This document shows positions 18,342-27,550 of a stretch of 64,000 bases of DNA, piece by piece. A model generated the notes under the pieces. That model was not told where the DNA came from, made no database searches, and worked only from the letters and a program-made list of their open reading frames with translations. Location: positions 186,001-250,000 of the forward strand of contig NZ_JAAVJL010000001.1 in NCBI RefSeq assembly GCF_012863495.1, given 5' to 3'. The position numbers were made by a program, and so were the translations under genes. The DNA comes from Pseudanabaena yagii GIHE-NHR1. Its GTDB lineage: Bacteria; Cyanobacteriota; Cyanobacteriia; Pseudanabaenales; Pseudanabaenaceae. Numbering within the stretch: the first letter of the stretch is position 1; each line of letters starts with the position of its first letter.

Positions 18342-19339
18342 TTAACCCGTGAGAGAAGTAAAGCCCTGTAATGACAGCAACTCTAACATCGAAATCGGTC
18401 GATGATACAGACCGATCGCCATAACTGGAGTCTTGTTCTTGCCTAAGCCCCCATGTGGTCTTACCCAGTTGTGTACCAATCTTTGCACAGTGACAGCCCG
18501 TTGTAATCCTTCAGTATTTTTCGCATACAGGTTTTGTCTACGGCGATAAGCGCTACATCTCCTTCTCAATGCACTGTTGTTTGCTTCATTGTGATTAGCA
18601 TGAACGTCACTCTTGTCGCTAATCGCTGTATAGGGATGTTCTAGCTTTACCCATTCGACTCGACGATTACCTTGTGAACCTTTGATTTTGATTGCCACTT
18701 CTAATCCATGTCGCCATACCTTGCGATGTCCATACTCACGACTTACTTCGCTAGCTTTGAGGTACACACTTGCCATTTGCCACAGTTGTTGGGCATATCT
18801 CCTTTCGCCATCGCTAAAACATCGGATGTATTGACTCATTTTTGCCCATTGCCATGCTATTTTCGTTGCTTTTGCAAATAGTTCAGTGGTTTTAATTCCT
18901 GCCTTTGCTTCAATCCAATAGCGACTGTTGCGTTCGATAAATACTACTGTCCACCCTTTTGATTCACTGGGGGGGGAAGGTTCTCGCCTACGCGAGTATA
19001 AATTTCATCTCCTTCAATAGTCACTTCTCCTCCTGCTGGTGCTTCTGGACTCCATTGCTGTGACTGGTTCGCCAGTTTTTGCTCCCATCTCATGATGCTG
19101 GTGTGCGATTTCTCTAGCACTCTCCCACTTGCTCTGATTCCCATCCCCTCTGTCCTCATTTTCAGCGCATAGGACACGATACTTGCGGGTGTTCTTAGCC
19201 TTGACATCGCTGTTCCTGTCCGTTCGTTGAATCGCTTGCCACATCCTTTGCATAAATAATTTTGGATTGCTTTGCCGTCTTGGTGGTAATCTCTGCCATT
19301 TTTGACCACCTTTTCACTTTGGCAGTGCGGACATTTCAT
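18342..19339 (-). CDS. IS1-family transposase in two frames (-1 shift)
   Basis: Frame 1 (19339 to 18944) encodes a zinc-finger-like head (CPHCQSEKVVKNGRD...CKGCGKRF) and an HTH (SRLRTPASIVSYALKMRTEGMGIR), ending shortly after GENLPPP. Frame 2 is open from the same point to 18342 and encodes the catalytic part (GWTVVFIERNSRYWIEAKAG... to the end, with NLYAKNTEGLQRAV). The switch is a -1 shift at a run of eight C on the coding strand (plus strand G run near 18970). This may be programmed slippage, as known for IS1, or a plain mutation. Confidence 0.8.
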
Positions 19340-19387
19340 CTTTGCCTCCTTGTCTCTACCTCTCTATTTTAACCCTCACTCCTTTAC

Positions 19388-20700
19388 CTGATTGACTGAC
19401 AAAAGTCTATGAAGCATAGTCGAGAGTAGAAGCATAGAACTCAATGCGGAATAATTTCTGAAGATGTTTTCGACGAGAAGCAATAGCAGGGTGAGAGTCA
19501 AGATAAGAAGTAAAAGAGTAGAAAGGCAAGAAAGCCCAGTTTTTAGTGATAGCGGTGTGAATCCAGTTCCAGCCAATCTTGAGATAACTAAGCCCACGAA
19601 ACCAATGAGGATCAACCAAACGACGATAGCCAGAATCAGCAACCGCCAGTCCTTGAGCCGTTAAAAACAAGGTGGTCAGTGCTATCACAAAACAAAGGCG
19701 AGAAATGGCAGGAGCCGAACGTAAACGCGAAGATTCTAAATCAAAGCCATTAGATTTATCATCCAAGAAATTCTCCTCAATATCGAATCTCAGACCATAC
19801 TCCCAAAAAGTTTGGAGTGTGGTAGGTTCAGTACTGAGAATATACCAATACTCTCGGCTCCCAGATTCCCAAGCCGCCGCAATATGCACATCGGTAAGAC
19901 GCTTGGACTCAGTTTTGTGAACTTTAACATTGTGGATCAACTTAGCTTCACCAAGACGAAGATGTAATTGTTTGACTGTTTGCCAGCCATGCTTGGGGGC
20001 ATATATCCAGAAATTACCCTTGATCCGAATCCGACATTGCCATTTTAATTCCCACACATAGCGCACCAGTTCTGGATTAGCAAATGCTCGGTCTGCTAAT
20101 AAAACTACTTTGACATTCACGGGCAACAGTTTCGATGCGCGTTTGAGCATGTCTTGATAGCTACTCATCTCCACACTACTACTGCGATGTTTGATTACAC
20201 GCCAACATAACGGTAAAGCTCTTCCCTGATGAACTACACACAATCGGATCATGCTGTATTCTTCCCACAGTTGACTGGTATCAAAACTCAGATATATTTC
20301 TGGCTCTTTCCATTTAGCGATTAACTCTTTGATTACTGGACTGTATAGCTTAGCTGGATTTATGCGCGGATTGTTCAGCCATCTTGATAGTTGTCTTTGC
20401 GTGCTTTGGGCGATCAATGCTTTTGTGTTGATATGGCTTAACCACTTCGTTAAATTCACACTCCCTGTGGCGATCATTCCCACCATCATCCACGCCATTA
20501 CTCCCAAATGGCGCACATCTGACCACTGGCTGTATTGACTCCCGAATTTTATTAGTTCATTATAGATACGTGAGGCGTTTTGGGTCATTTGTCCTATGCT
20601 CCTTTTTCTTCAAAAAACAGCATACGCCTCTTTTTTACTCAAATTCAATCTCTGTATACTTTCTCGCAACTTCTCTTACCACTTTTGTCAGTCAATCAGA
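19388..20700 (-). mobile_element. IS4-family insertion sequence, nested
   Basis: Perfect 19-bp terminal inverted repeats CTGATTGACTGACAAAAGT (19388-19406 and complement at 20681-20699). An 8-bp duplication TCCTTTAC lies at 19380-19387 and 20701-20708, with one extra A on the right. It is inserted in the right end of the IS1-like element and looks complete and recent. Confidence 0.9.
19407..20588 (-). CDS. IS4-family DDE transposase
   Basis: 393 residues, intact. First catalytic Asp in EIYLSFDTSQLWEE, second in KVVLLADRAFANPEL, and Glu in the IS4 signature Y-x2-R-x3-E-x6-K (YGLRFDIEENFLDDK). The stop codon directly abuts the left inverted repeat. Transposes by cut-and-paste. Confidence 0.92.
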   Translation of the reverse strand: MTQNASRIYNELIKFGSQYSQWSDVRHLGVMAWMMVGMIATGSVNLTKWLSHINTKALIAQSTQRQLSRWLNNPRINPAKLYSPVIKELIAKWKEPEIYLSFDTSQLWEEYSMIRLCVVHQGRALPLCWRVIKHRSSSVEMSSYQDMLKRASKLLPVNVKVVLLADRAFANPELVRYVWELKWQCRIRIKGNFWIYAPKHGWQTVKQLHLRLGEAKLIHNVKVHKTESKRLTDVHIAAAWESGSREYWYILSTEPTTLQTFWEYGLRFDIEENFLDDKSNGFDLESSRLRSAPAISRLCFVIALTTLFLTAQGLAVADSGYRRLVDPHWFRGLSYLKIGWNWIHTAITKNWAFLPFYSFTSYLDSHPAIASRRKHLQKLFRIEFYASTLDYAS

Positions 20701-20719
20701 TCCTTTACTGACCACTGCC

Positions 20720-20834
20720 GAAATAAAAATTTAAAAAGACTCCTAACAATTCGTATTTTTGAAAAATGATTAGGAGTATAACGGAGATATCCAATAATTA
20801 AACGAATGATAGGATGATGCATTGACCATGTCAT
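20720..20834 (-). pseudogene. Probable 5' fragment of the broken FkbM gene
   Basis: From an ATG at 20834 the minus strand reads about 38 residues, including RLIIGYLRYTPNHFSKIRIV and SLFKFLF, then runs into the IS1-like end. This resembles the basic N-terminal leader of FkbM methyltransferases, and the remnant of such a gene lies on the far side of the IS. About 100 residues between the two pieces are missing. The link is an inference from position and style. Confidence 0.5.
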
Positions 20835-21023
20835 AATATTTGTTTTTACTTACAGTATAATAAAGGATTAAATAGTACAAAATGAGAAATTAAATAGTGC
20901 AAATAACGATCAGTAAACTAGTTATTGAAGAAAGACTTGTCTGATAAAGTTAAATTGGCTAGCCAATTTAACTTTTTAGTGATGTGTATTTTTTACATAC
21001 ACATCGCTGAAACTACCATCGAC

Positions 21024-22441
21024 CAGCAATTCTCATTATGAAAAATTAACTACTGTTGGGAGGGAGATCTAACTCCAAACCTTGAATCATAAAAGTCAAA
21101 AGATGATCCCAACTATCAAAAACAAGATATCGAGTCAAGGCGCGTAAATCGTTAAAAAAGGTTTTGCGGGTTGGCAAATGAGAGCGCAATAACTGGTACT
21201 TGTCATCGACCAATTCCAATAACGTGTGAAATAGTAGGGACAAAATATTGAGGGTGGCTAGGAATGAAGCAAGATGCTCCTTGCCATGTCCAAAGTTGTG
21301 TTCTAGGTTGTAGCCCTTAGTTTTGAGAGTATTGTTATTCTCATTTTCCACTTTCCAACGAGTACGACCAGCCAGCACGATTTCCACCACTGTTTGCTCA
21401 GTAATCAGGTGATTGGTGGCAAAAGAGTTTTTGTAAACTACCTTGCCATCAGGTCTAGTCACAGTTAGTTCACACCAGTTAACCAGCAAAGCATCGTCAC
21501 CATCTTTGATAGGTAGCCCATTGACATATTGGTAGGTATAGGTCTCTTGAACTTTCCCTGTCCACTTATTGACAACCACCGTTGGCAAAGCAATCCCTTC
21601 TATATGCTCATAGATAGTGGGGTGAGATTCGGGGCGGCAGACTAAGATGAAGTTGAACTGTTGCTCTAATAGCATTTGGCAGAGGGGTTGGCGAGAATAA
21701 AGGTCATCACCCAAAACAGTTACCTTGAATGCACTGTACTTACTGCCATGTTGTAACAACCATCTTTTGGCGGCTGTATTCTCACAGTCTTGCTTGTCAT
21801 TTCCATCCTGCGGCACAATAAATTCTGGTACTAGGGGAATCACTTGCGATTGATGTGGACTGACGATAACTGGCGTAACTACGCTATGAAAATAATGAAT
21901 TTCTCCTGATTTCATTTTCCTACTCGAACAATGGTGACAGTGTATTTGTTTTGAACTAAAGTACTCTGTCCCATCTAGCGCCATTAATAGATTGTTGGCG
22001 AATCCTCGAAATCCTTGCAGTTTCCCCTTTTGCTCTATCGTCTCCAAGATTGTCTCGAACACTGGAAACATTTCTTTAGGTTGCACTGGGTCTAGCAAGT
22101 CTCGGATATGGTTATCCGTTGGTATTTTATGCACCCCAAATAAACTTTGGGCGTTGCTTCGCCCTTTTGTCTGCTCCATTGTCCGCTGGTAAGACAAGAA
22201 TGATGGACTTTGAGTGAAAAATACACTGAATGCACTCATGGCTGCATCTTCCATGCCATAGCGACTATTTTTGCCTGTCCGCTTGTCTGGCAATGATTCT
22301 AGTTGTTGTCGGAAAATTTCTACAATTCTGTCGAATGAGCCTTGTGCTTTCAAAGCTCTTCCCCTAAATCAATCATCATGTTATTTACAATATCCCTATA
22401 TCAACGGTTTGACTAGCCTTCGTTCATAATGAGAATTGCTG
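21024..22441 (-). mobile_element. Insertion sequence with perfect TIR and 9-bp duplication
   Basis: 19-bp perfect inverted repeats CAGCAATTCTCATTATGAA at 21024-21042 and (complement) 22423-22441. Target duplication ACCATCGAC at 21015-21023 and 22442-22450. The target was a GT2 glycosyltransferase gene, of which a 5' remnant survives on the right. Confidence 0.92.
21046..22353 (-). CDS. DDE transposase of the 21.0-22.4 kb IS
   Basis: 435 residues, intact. The N-terminal part has RTGKNSRYGMEDAAMSAFS and a zinc-like patch CHHCSSRK. Likely catalytic acids are Asp in LLMALDGTEYF, Asp in KVTVLGDDLYSRQPL and Glu in RWKVENENNNTLKTKGY followed by LEHNFGHGKEHL. The family was not assigned with certainty; it resembles unclassified (ISNCY-like) or distant IS4-like elements. 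Confidence 0.85.
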   Translation of the reverse strand: MKAQGSFDRIVEIFRQQLESLPDKRTGKNSRYGMEDAAMSAFSVFFTQSPSFLSYQRTMEQTKGRSNAQSLFGVHKIPTDNHIRDLLDPVQPKEMFPVFETILETIEQKGKLQGFRGFANNLLMALDGTEYFSSKQIHCHHCSSRKMKSGEIHYFHSVVTPVIVSPHQSQVIPLVPEFIVPQDGNDKQDCENTAAKRWLLQHGSKYSAFKVTVLGDDLYSRQPLCQMLLEQQFNFILVCRPESHPTIYEHIEGIALPTVVVNKWTGKVQETYTYQYVNGLPIKDGDDALLVNWCELTVTRPDGKVVYKNSFATNHLITEQTVVEIVLAGRTRWKVENENNNTLKTKGYNLEHNFGHGKEHLASFLATLNILSLLFHTLLELVDDKYQLLRSHLPTRKTFFNDLRALTRYLVFDSWDHLLTFMIQGLELDLPPNSS

Positions 22442-22450
22442 ACCATCGAC

Positions 22451-22561
22451 AATAATAGTTCTATATTTTGCCAAGTTGTGGGATAGTAAAGAATCCAATA
22501 TTTCTGACATATATAGTGAAGCATTGTAGGCTGTGGGCAAAATATAAACTAGTGGCTTCAT
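22451..22561 (-). pseudogene. GT2 glycosyltransferase 5' remnant
   Basis: From the ATG at 22561 the minus strand reads MKPLVYILPTAYNASLYMSE and continues to a TIIVDG nucleotide-binding motif before the IS. The frame after the IS (below 21015) soon loses similarity. This is the start of a GT2 gene close to the intact one at 16812-17771, truncated by IS insertion and decay. Confidence 0.75.
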
Positions 22562-22569
22562 GACTATAC

Positions 22570-23514
22570 TTAAAAATTACTACGAAGTTGTGGCTTCAAA
22601 AGCCTGATCAACCATTCTCTTAAGCGAATTGCTAAATAAGGATTATAGCTAGATAATAATCGAAACGAAGAGCTTAATTTTTTTGAAGGTTTATTGTTGA
22701 GAGATAGAGCTAATTGTAAACAGCTATCAGCCGTCTCCCAATCTAAATAAGCAGCCGCATTACCAGCAATTCCCCAAAGATTTTGAGTAATTTCTTCAGC
22801 ATATTTACCCTTAAGAGACTCAGCCACCTTTCTCATAACATGAAATTTAGCTTTTATACATTTAATTTGATTAGCAGAAGACATGGAATTTGATCGATAG
22901 TAATTAATAATTGTGATAGTTGGTTCGGCTGCAAATTTTAAACCAGCGATCGCCATCCGACAATGAAAAGCTACATCCTCATTATAAAGAACTAAAGGAT
23001 CGGTATCATAACCACCTGCACGTAAATATGAAGAACGGAGATACAAACCACAAAAGGGATTAATTTGTTCTCGGATTGCATAGGATATCGAATCTCTTTT
23101 TAATTCAGCAGCATCAAATTGACGCACACTAATTAACTCTCCAGTATCATCTCTGCGCCATTCATAATCAAACAAAACAATATCTGGTGGATTCTTTAAT
23201 GCCATCCATTTACGAGCTTGTTCTACAAAATTTGGATACAAGGCATCATCAGCATCATGGAAATGTATCCAGTCACAATTTGTTGCTTCTGCTAATACAT
23301 TTTTTCCATAAGAACAACCTCGATTAACCTCACCTCTAATTATTTGAATTCCATACTTAGCAGCAACTTGTGCTGTCTCATCAGTACTACAGTCGTCATA
23401 AACCAAAATCTCATCAAATGGGACTTGTTGCGATATAGCAGATTCTAGTAGTCTTGGTAAATATGAAGCAGCATTATATGCTGGAATACACAAAGCTAAA
23501 GATTGCGAAACCAT
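22570..23514 (-). CDS. Family 2 glycosyltransferase
   Basis: 314 residues, GT-A fold. SLALCIPAYNAASYLPRLLE at the N terminus, LVYDDCSTDETAQVAA, WIHFHDADDALYPNF (DXD type) and FCGLYLRSSYLRAGGYD with DPLVLYNEDVAFHCRM in the acceptor half. The first base of its start codon region overlaps the previous stop by one base (23514), showing tight coupling with the GT4 gene. Confidence 0.9.
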   Translation of the reverse strand: MVSQSLALCIPAYNAASYLPRLLESAISQQVPFDEILVYDDCSTDETAQVAAKYGIQIIRGEVNRGCSYGKNVLAEATNCDWIHFHDADDALYPNFVEQARKWMALKNPPDIVLFDYEWRRDDTGELISVRQFDAAELKRDSISYAIREQINPFCGLYLRSSYLRAGGYDTDPLVLYNEDVAFHCRMAIAGLKFAAEPTITIINYYRSNSMSSANQIKCIKAKFHVMRKVAESLKGKYAEEITQNLWGIAGNAAAYLDWETADSCLQLALSLNNKPSKKLSSSFRLLSSYNPYLAIRLREWLIRLLKPQLRSNF

Positions 23515-24851
23515 TACATTTTCTTCAAAACTTTCCTAAGACTACGATTAATTGTATAGCCAACTAAATCTCGTAATGGCAGTCTATCTAAAAAAGCTAG
23601 TGGTCTATCTAGTTTCTGTTGCGGTGAGACCGCATCAATTAACCATTGATTAGGTTTCATAGGATATTTACCACGAGTGATTAAATCTTCGTAAGCACGT
23701 ATTCGTTTTTGAGCAATTAGCCTCGGATCAAGCTCCTTAATTACAGTTTCCTTTGCTATTAGACCAACTTCGCGTAATTTACTTGCACTCCAACTCATTA
23801 CTGTTTCTAGACAAGTAGCTAAACTTTGTGAATCATTTGCTTTAAAAGTTAAGCCATTTAATCCATTATGAATTAAATCTACGGCTCCTGCTCCTTCTGA
23901 ACACAGTACCACCTTTCCCTGAGCCATTCCTTCTACACAAGTATAGTTAAATACATCCCAAATAGAAGGCACAACGATAAATTTTGCATGTGCTTGATAT
24001 TGGCGAATTATTTCTGATGAAAACGTACCAAGTGGCAGTATTTTACTTCGCCAAATATCTCTATAATTTTGCTCTAAATGTCTGGACATCAGACTCTTGG
24101 AATCGAAATAAACTGTATCACGCCCAATCCAATCAATATTTGGGGCTTGCTCTCTCAACAGCCTCAATGCTTCGCAAAGAACTGTTACACCTTTCCAATA
24201 TTGAATTCGTCCTACTACTAAACCATTACCCAAATCAGGATTTTCGGGTGCTATATTTATATTCTTAAGTGTTAGCGATGGTGGAATATAGTGAACATTA
24301 CGGTTTGTTAGCAGTTGCCAAGCCTTTGCGTTAGATTGGCTATTTGCTTGCAACTCATCGGCACTAGCTAATAATCCTGCTTCTAGTAATCGAACAAAAC
24401 TGCCTTGCAAGCGACTATCGATCTGCGGATCATAGAAATCTATCTGCCCGACACTGGCATGAAGCTGAACGACAGTAGGGGGACTATTAGTAGATGTAAT
24501 CCAAGGTGCAAATAGCATTCCCCAATCAGTTACTTCAACTAAATCATATCCATCTCCTCCCTTGACGTACTCCCATGCTGCCCACGCTGCGGCAAGATGT
24601 CTTTGCAATTCAGGAGTTGTTTTGTAGCAACTAAATTTATGTGAATAGAAATTGACTAAATCTGTGTCTAGAAAATCCACTTTAACACTATCTTTTACAT
24701 AGCTAGGTAACTTAGACATAAAGGCGCTACCTACTACAATACTAATTTGATGTCCTTGGTCAGCAATTTCTGGAATTATATCTCTGTAGAAGGTAGAAAT
24801 TCCACCACCGAAATGAGGCGGATATTCAGGGATAATATACAAGAGCTTCAT
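23514..24851 (-). CDS. Family 4 glycosyltransferase
   Basis: 445 residues, GT-B fold. The acceptor domain opens with MKLLYIIPEYPPHFGGGIST; the donor domain shows VVGRIQYWKGVTVLCEALRL, IVVPSIWDVFNYTCVEGMAQ and VVLCSEGAGAVDLIHNG, with the typical E-x7-E region. It works on the same cytosolic glycan assembly line. It overlaps the next upstream gene by 4 bases. Confidence 0.92.
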   Translation of the reverse strand: MKLLYIIPEYPPHFGGGISTFYRDIIPEIADQGHQISIVVGSAFMSKLPSYVKDSVKVDFLDTDLVNFYSHKFSCYKTTPELQRHLAAAWAAWEYVKGGDGYDLVEVTDWGMLFAPWITSTNSPPTVVQLHASVGQIDFYDPQIDSRLQGSFVRLLEAGLLASADELQANSQSNAKAWQLLTNRNVHYIPPSLTLKNINIAPENPDLGNGLVVGRIQYWKGVTVLCEALRLLREQAPNIDWIGRDTVYFDSKSLMSRHLEQNYRDIWRSKILPLGTFSSEIIRQYQAHAKFIVVPSIWDVFNYTCVEGMAQGKVVLCSEGAGAVDLIHNGLNGLTFKANDSQSLATCLETVMSWSASKLREVGLIAKETVIKELDPRLIAQKRIRAYEDLITRGKYPMKPNQWLIDAVSPQQKLDRPLAFLDRLPLRDLVGYTINRSLRKVLKKM

Positions 24852-25786
24852 TTAATCACCTCATCTAGGAATTCATCTAACAGAGAATTAAGAAGCTTAG
24901 GATTTCTTTCCTTTAGATACGTAAGATAATAGTTTTTAGATATATGTTCCAAGTCAGATAATGGGATAGAGAAAATATACTTGATTGATCGATATAAATC
25001 ATCAAAATTAAGTTCAAGAAAAAACTCCTTTAGTTTTGGACTAAAACTCAAAGGAGCCTTGCCAACTGGCACACATCGAGCATAAGCACACTCACTATAT
25101 TTTAAAAATTCTAGTCCACAACGAGATGGCGAAATGAACATGAATATATACTTAGATAAATATTCAATATATTTATTTCCAATAATGTCATGAACTAACT
25201 TTTGGTTAATATCAGGGTAACCAGGATGTTTTAAGGTAGAAATTTTGTTGACTAAGCAGGGATTAAATTTAACCTTTTTAATAAACTGGTATCTATACGG
25301 ATAAACAAAACGATCTTGATTACCCGAGAATAGTATTTTTTTTATTCGTTTATCTAAACCTTTCTTAATATTAAAGTTATCATTAAATGGATATGGAATA
25401 AATATCATTTTCTTACTTTTCAAGGATATTTCTAAATCCTTAACCACCTCCTGTGGAATATAAGTAGTAAGAAAAAAAACATTTATAAGGTCTTTTATTC
25501 TAAACAAAAAGTTATAGTAATAGTGGTTCCTACACCATTCCTCACATGGATCAACTACCTTGAGCAGAAATAACATAGCCTTGTTTGCTCCTATGTACTT
25601 CTCAAGTTTAAAACACTCTAATTCATTAATACGGTTATCGATAATAATGATACTTGTTTGATACAAGCTAATATTATCTAAATAATCAGTTTCCCAACCC
25701 ATATTGAATGCATAGTTTGGACCAGCGTCCTGAGTAATCATTTTAGAGTAATCAAATTCTTTTGATAGAATTAAAATTTTTTTCAT
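24848..25786 (-). CDS. Unrecognised protein in glycan cluster
   Basis: 312 residues, soluble, AT-rich codons. N terminus KKILILSKEFDYSKM; middle KKMIFIPYPFNDNFNIKKG and KKILFSGNQDRFVYPYRYQF; later FMFISPSRCGLEFLKYSECA and ARCVPVGKAPLSF. The IPYPF, LFSGNQ and the S-rich C-terminal donor-like segment are reminiscent of GT-B glycosyltransferases, so a divergent glycosyltransferase is a fair guess, but I cannot name a family. It overlaps the downstream GT4 by 4 bases. Confidence 0.6.
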   Translation of the reverse strand: MKKILILSKEFDYSKMITQDAGPNYAFNMGWETDYLDNISLYQTSIIIIDNRINELECFKLEKYIGANKAMLFLLKVVDPCEEWCRNHYYYNFLFRIKDLINVFFLTTYIPQEVVKDLEISLKSKKMIFIPYPFNDNFNIKKGLDKRIKKILFSGNQDRFVYPYRYQFIKKVKFNPCLVNKISTLKHPGYPDINQKLVHDIIGNKYIEYLSKYIFMFISPSRCGLEFLKYSECAYARCVPVGKAPLSFSPKLKEFFLELNFDDLYRSIKYIFSIPLSDLEHISKNYYLTYLKERNPKLLNSLLDEFLDEVIK

Positions 25787-25872
25787 TAGCTAGACAATAT
25801 AAAAATTAGTCAGACAAACAAATTTAATCAAACACTCAAATGGAATAATAAACTTATATTGCTCGTATAAGT

Positions 25873-26817
25873 TCACTTTGTTGTTGTTGCTATATTCTTA
25901 ATTTCTTGTAAAGCCAACTTAAGTGCTAAGTTACTAGCTAGTCTCATCTTTCTTTCTAAAGGAGTAAGTTTAAGTAATCGGATTTGTTCAATAAAAGCTA
26001 AAATTAAATTTTTGTTTGGATTGTTCGGTATTCTACCGTTACGGATGTAATCAAGTATATATCCTGAAGTTCCACCTTCACGCCTGAGACGCAATAGATA
26101 TTCTAGACTTAACCGCTTATTGGGTATCAGGTGTAATAATTTGAGAGACGGAAAAATACCTGTACCATAATTACAGTCATACGAGGTAAATGCTAAATCT
26201 GTATCTCCACCACTAGATAGAAAGGTTCCTCTGCGATCAAGTAGAATTCTAACAGGGTCATTTTTGACAACTTCTTTGTAATAAATAGCCACTTCTCTTC
26301 GGATACACATACCAGCTCCATAGGGTAAATTTTGATCATTGACTGATGTATTTCCCCAAATTGGTTTACTTACAGTTCGTATCGCCAAAAAAGATAGAAA
26401 TGGTTTCTGCCATTCTTCAATAGGCTTCTCTGTTTCTGCAGTGATAGAGCCTCCTATTGCTCCTAGATAGGGATATTTAGTGAAAATATTTAAACATTCT
26501 TCAAGATAATTAGCATCTATAACATTATCATCATCAACAAAAACTAAAATATCTGATTTAGCTTCTTCAATGCCTCTTAATCTAGCAGGAGTTAATCCTA
26601 GTTGTTCTTCTCGAATATGACGAGAATTTAAATGCCATCTCAGATCTATTTCGTCTGAGAGTATCCTTGAGCTTGCATTATCAATTAATAATAACTCCCA
26701 TAATTCTTTAGATAAAGTTTGTGAATCAAGGGCTTGTAATACTCGAATCAAATAATCGGGACGTGGATTGTACGTGCAAATAATAACGCTAATTAAAACA
26801 GAGGAAGTCATAAACAA
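25873..26817 (-). CDS. Family 2 glycosyltransferase
   Basis: 314 residues. VLISVIICTYNPRPDYLIRV, LLLIDNASS, ILVFVDDDNVIDANYLEECL (DXD motif) and LGAIGGSITAE, then SSGGDTDLAFTSYDCNYGTG in the acceptor part. GT-A enzyme of the glycan cluster; donor and acceptor unknown. About 85 bases separate it from the next gene downstream, the largest gap in this half of the operon. Confidence 0.9.
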   Translation of the reverse strand: MFMTSSVLISVIICTYNPRPDYLIRVLQALDSQTLSKELWELLLIDNASSRILSDEIDLRWHLNSRHIREEQLGLTPARLRGIEEAKSDILVFVDDDNVIDANYLEECLNIFTKYPYLGAIGGSITAETEKPIEEWQKPFLSFLAIRTVSKPIWGNTSVNDQNLPYGAGMCIRREVAIYYKEVVKNDPVRILLDRRGTFLSSGGDTDLAFTSYDCNYGTGIFPSLKLLHLIPNKRLSLEYLLRLRREGGTSGYILDYIRNGRIPNNPNKNLILAFIEQIRLLKLTPLERKMRLASNLALKLALQEIKNIATTTK

Positions 26818-26839
26818 TTAAACAATTACTTAATAGTTT

Positions 26840-27550
26840 TTAATAAAATTTCTTTTTGATTTTCTTTAAAAATATTTCCAAATATGTTTTAAGACTAGCA
26901 TTTCCTTCTATAAATTTATGTAATGATTTAAATGTTTCAATATACAGATCTGGATGGACTATAGACATTAATTTGGTTTCTGTGCCAGCATTTATTTCAT
27001 CCCTTTTAGCGACAAAAATATTTTGCTTATACCACCATTCAGGAAAATCTTTATTCCAAATTAAAGGTCTAATTTCATCAAAACAAGCATATCTATACTT
27101 ATTAAATAAGTCTTGCCAATAATCAATCCATTGGCAATTAATATGTCCTTGACCAGGTTGATTTGGACATGCTGCCGAAAATATTATTATGTCAGAATGA
27201 TTTGTAAGAGATTGCACAAAAATGGAATCTAAATCACTTGGCAAATGTTCTGCTACTTCAAGGCATAACAGTAAATCAAATTTTTTTCCAAGATTCCAAT
27301 AATTTGTTAGATCATATTTTTTAAATTTTTCTTTAGATGCAAGGAACTCTTCATCACTTACTTCAATTCCATCAATCCCAACATAGTCTTCAATTCCATA
27401 TTCAGAAACTATCTTTAGCCATGTCCCTGTTCCACAACCAACATCTAATATATTCTTTGGTCTATACAATTCATTAATAATTGGAAATATGACGGAAGGT
27501 GCATCTATAAGATGCATATTTCCTGAGTGACTATAGTTGATAATACTCAT
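26840..27550 (-). CDS. Class I SAM-dependent methyltransferase
   Basis: 236 residues. SAM motif I NILDVGCGTGTWLKIV, motif II YVGIDG, and FDLLLCLEVAEHLP, which is typical of Methyltransf_11/23 enzymes. Acts on an unknown small molecule or sugar; within a glycan cluster it may methylate a sugar. It overlaps the TylF-like gene by 4 bases. Confidence 0.85.
   Translation of the reverse strand: MSIINYSHSGNMHLIDAPSVIFPIINELYRPKNILDVGCGTGTWLKIVSEYGIEDYVGIDGIEVSDEEFLASKEKFKKYDLTNYWNLGKKFDLLLCLEVAEHLPSDLDSIFVQSLTNHSDIIIFSAACPNQPGQGHINCQWIDYWQDLFNKYRYACFDEIRPLIWNKDFPEWWYKQNIFVAKRDEINAGTETKLMSIVHPDLYIETFKSLHKFIEGNASLKTYLEIFLKKIKKKFY

Larger units (their letters stand above)
18330..20719 (-). mobile_element. 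IS1-family element, split by a nested IS4 element
   Basis: Left end GGCACTGGACAGT... at 18330; right end ends GCC at 20719, reading inwards GGCAGTGGTCAGTAAAGGA. About 18 of 24 terminal bases match as inverted repeats. The IS4-type element at 19388-20700 sits 12-20 bases inside the right inverted repeat. No target duplication is visible around the IS1-like element, which together with the missing middle of the host FkbM gene points to an adjacent deletion. Confidence 0.8.
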
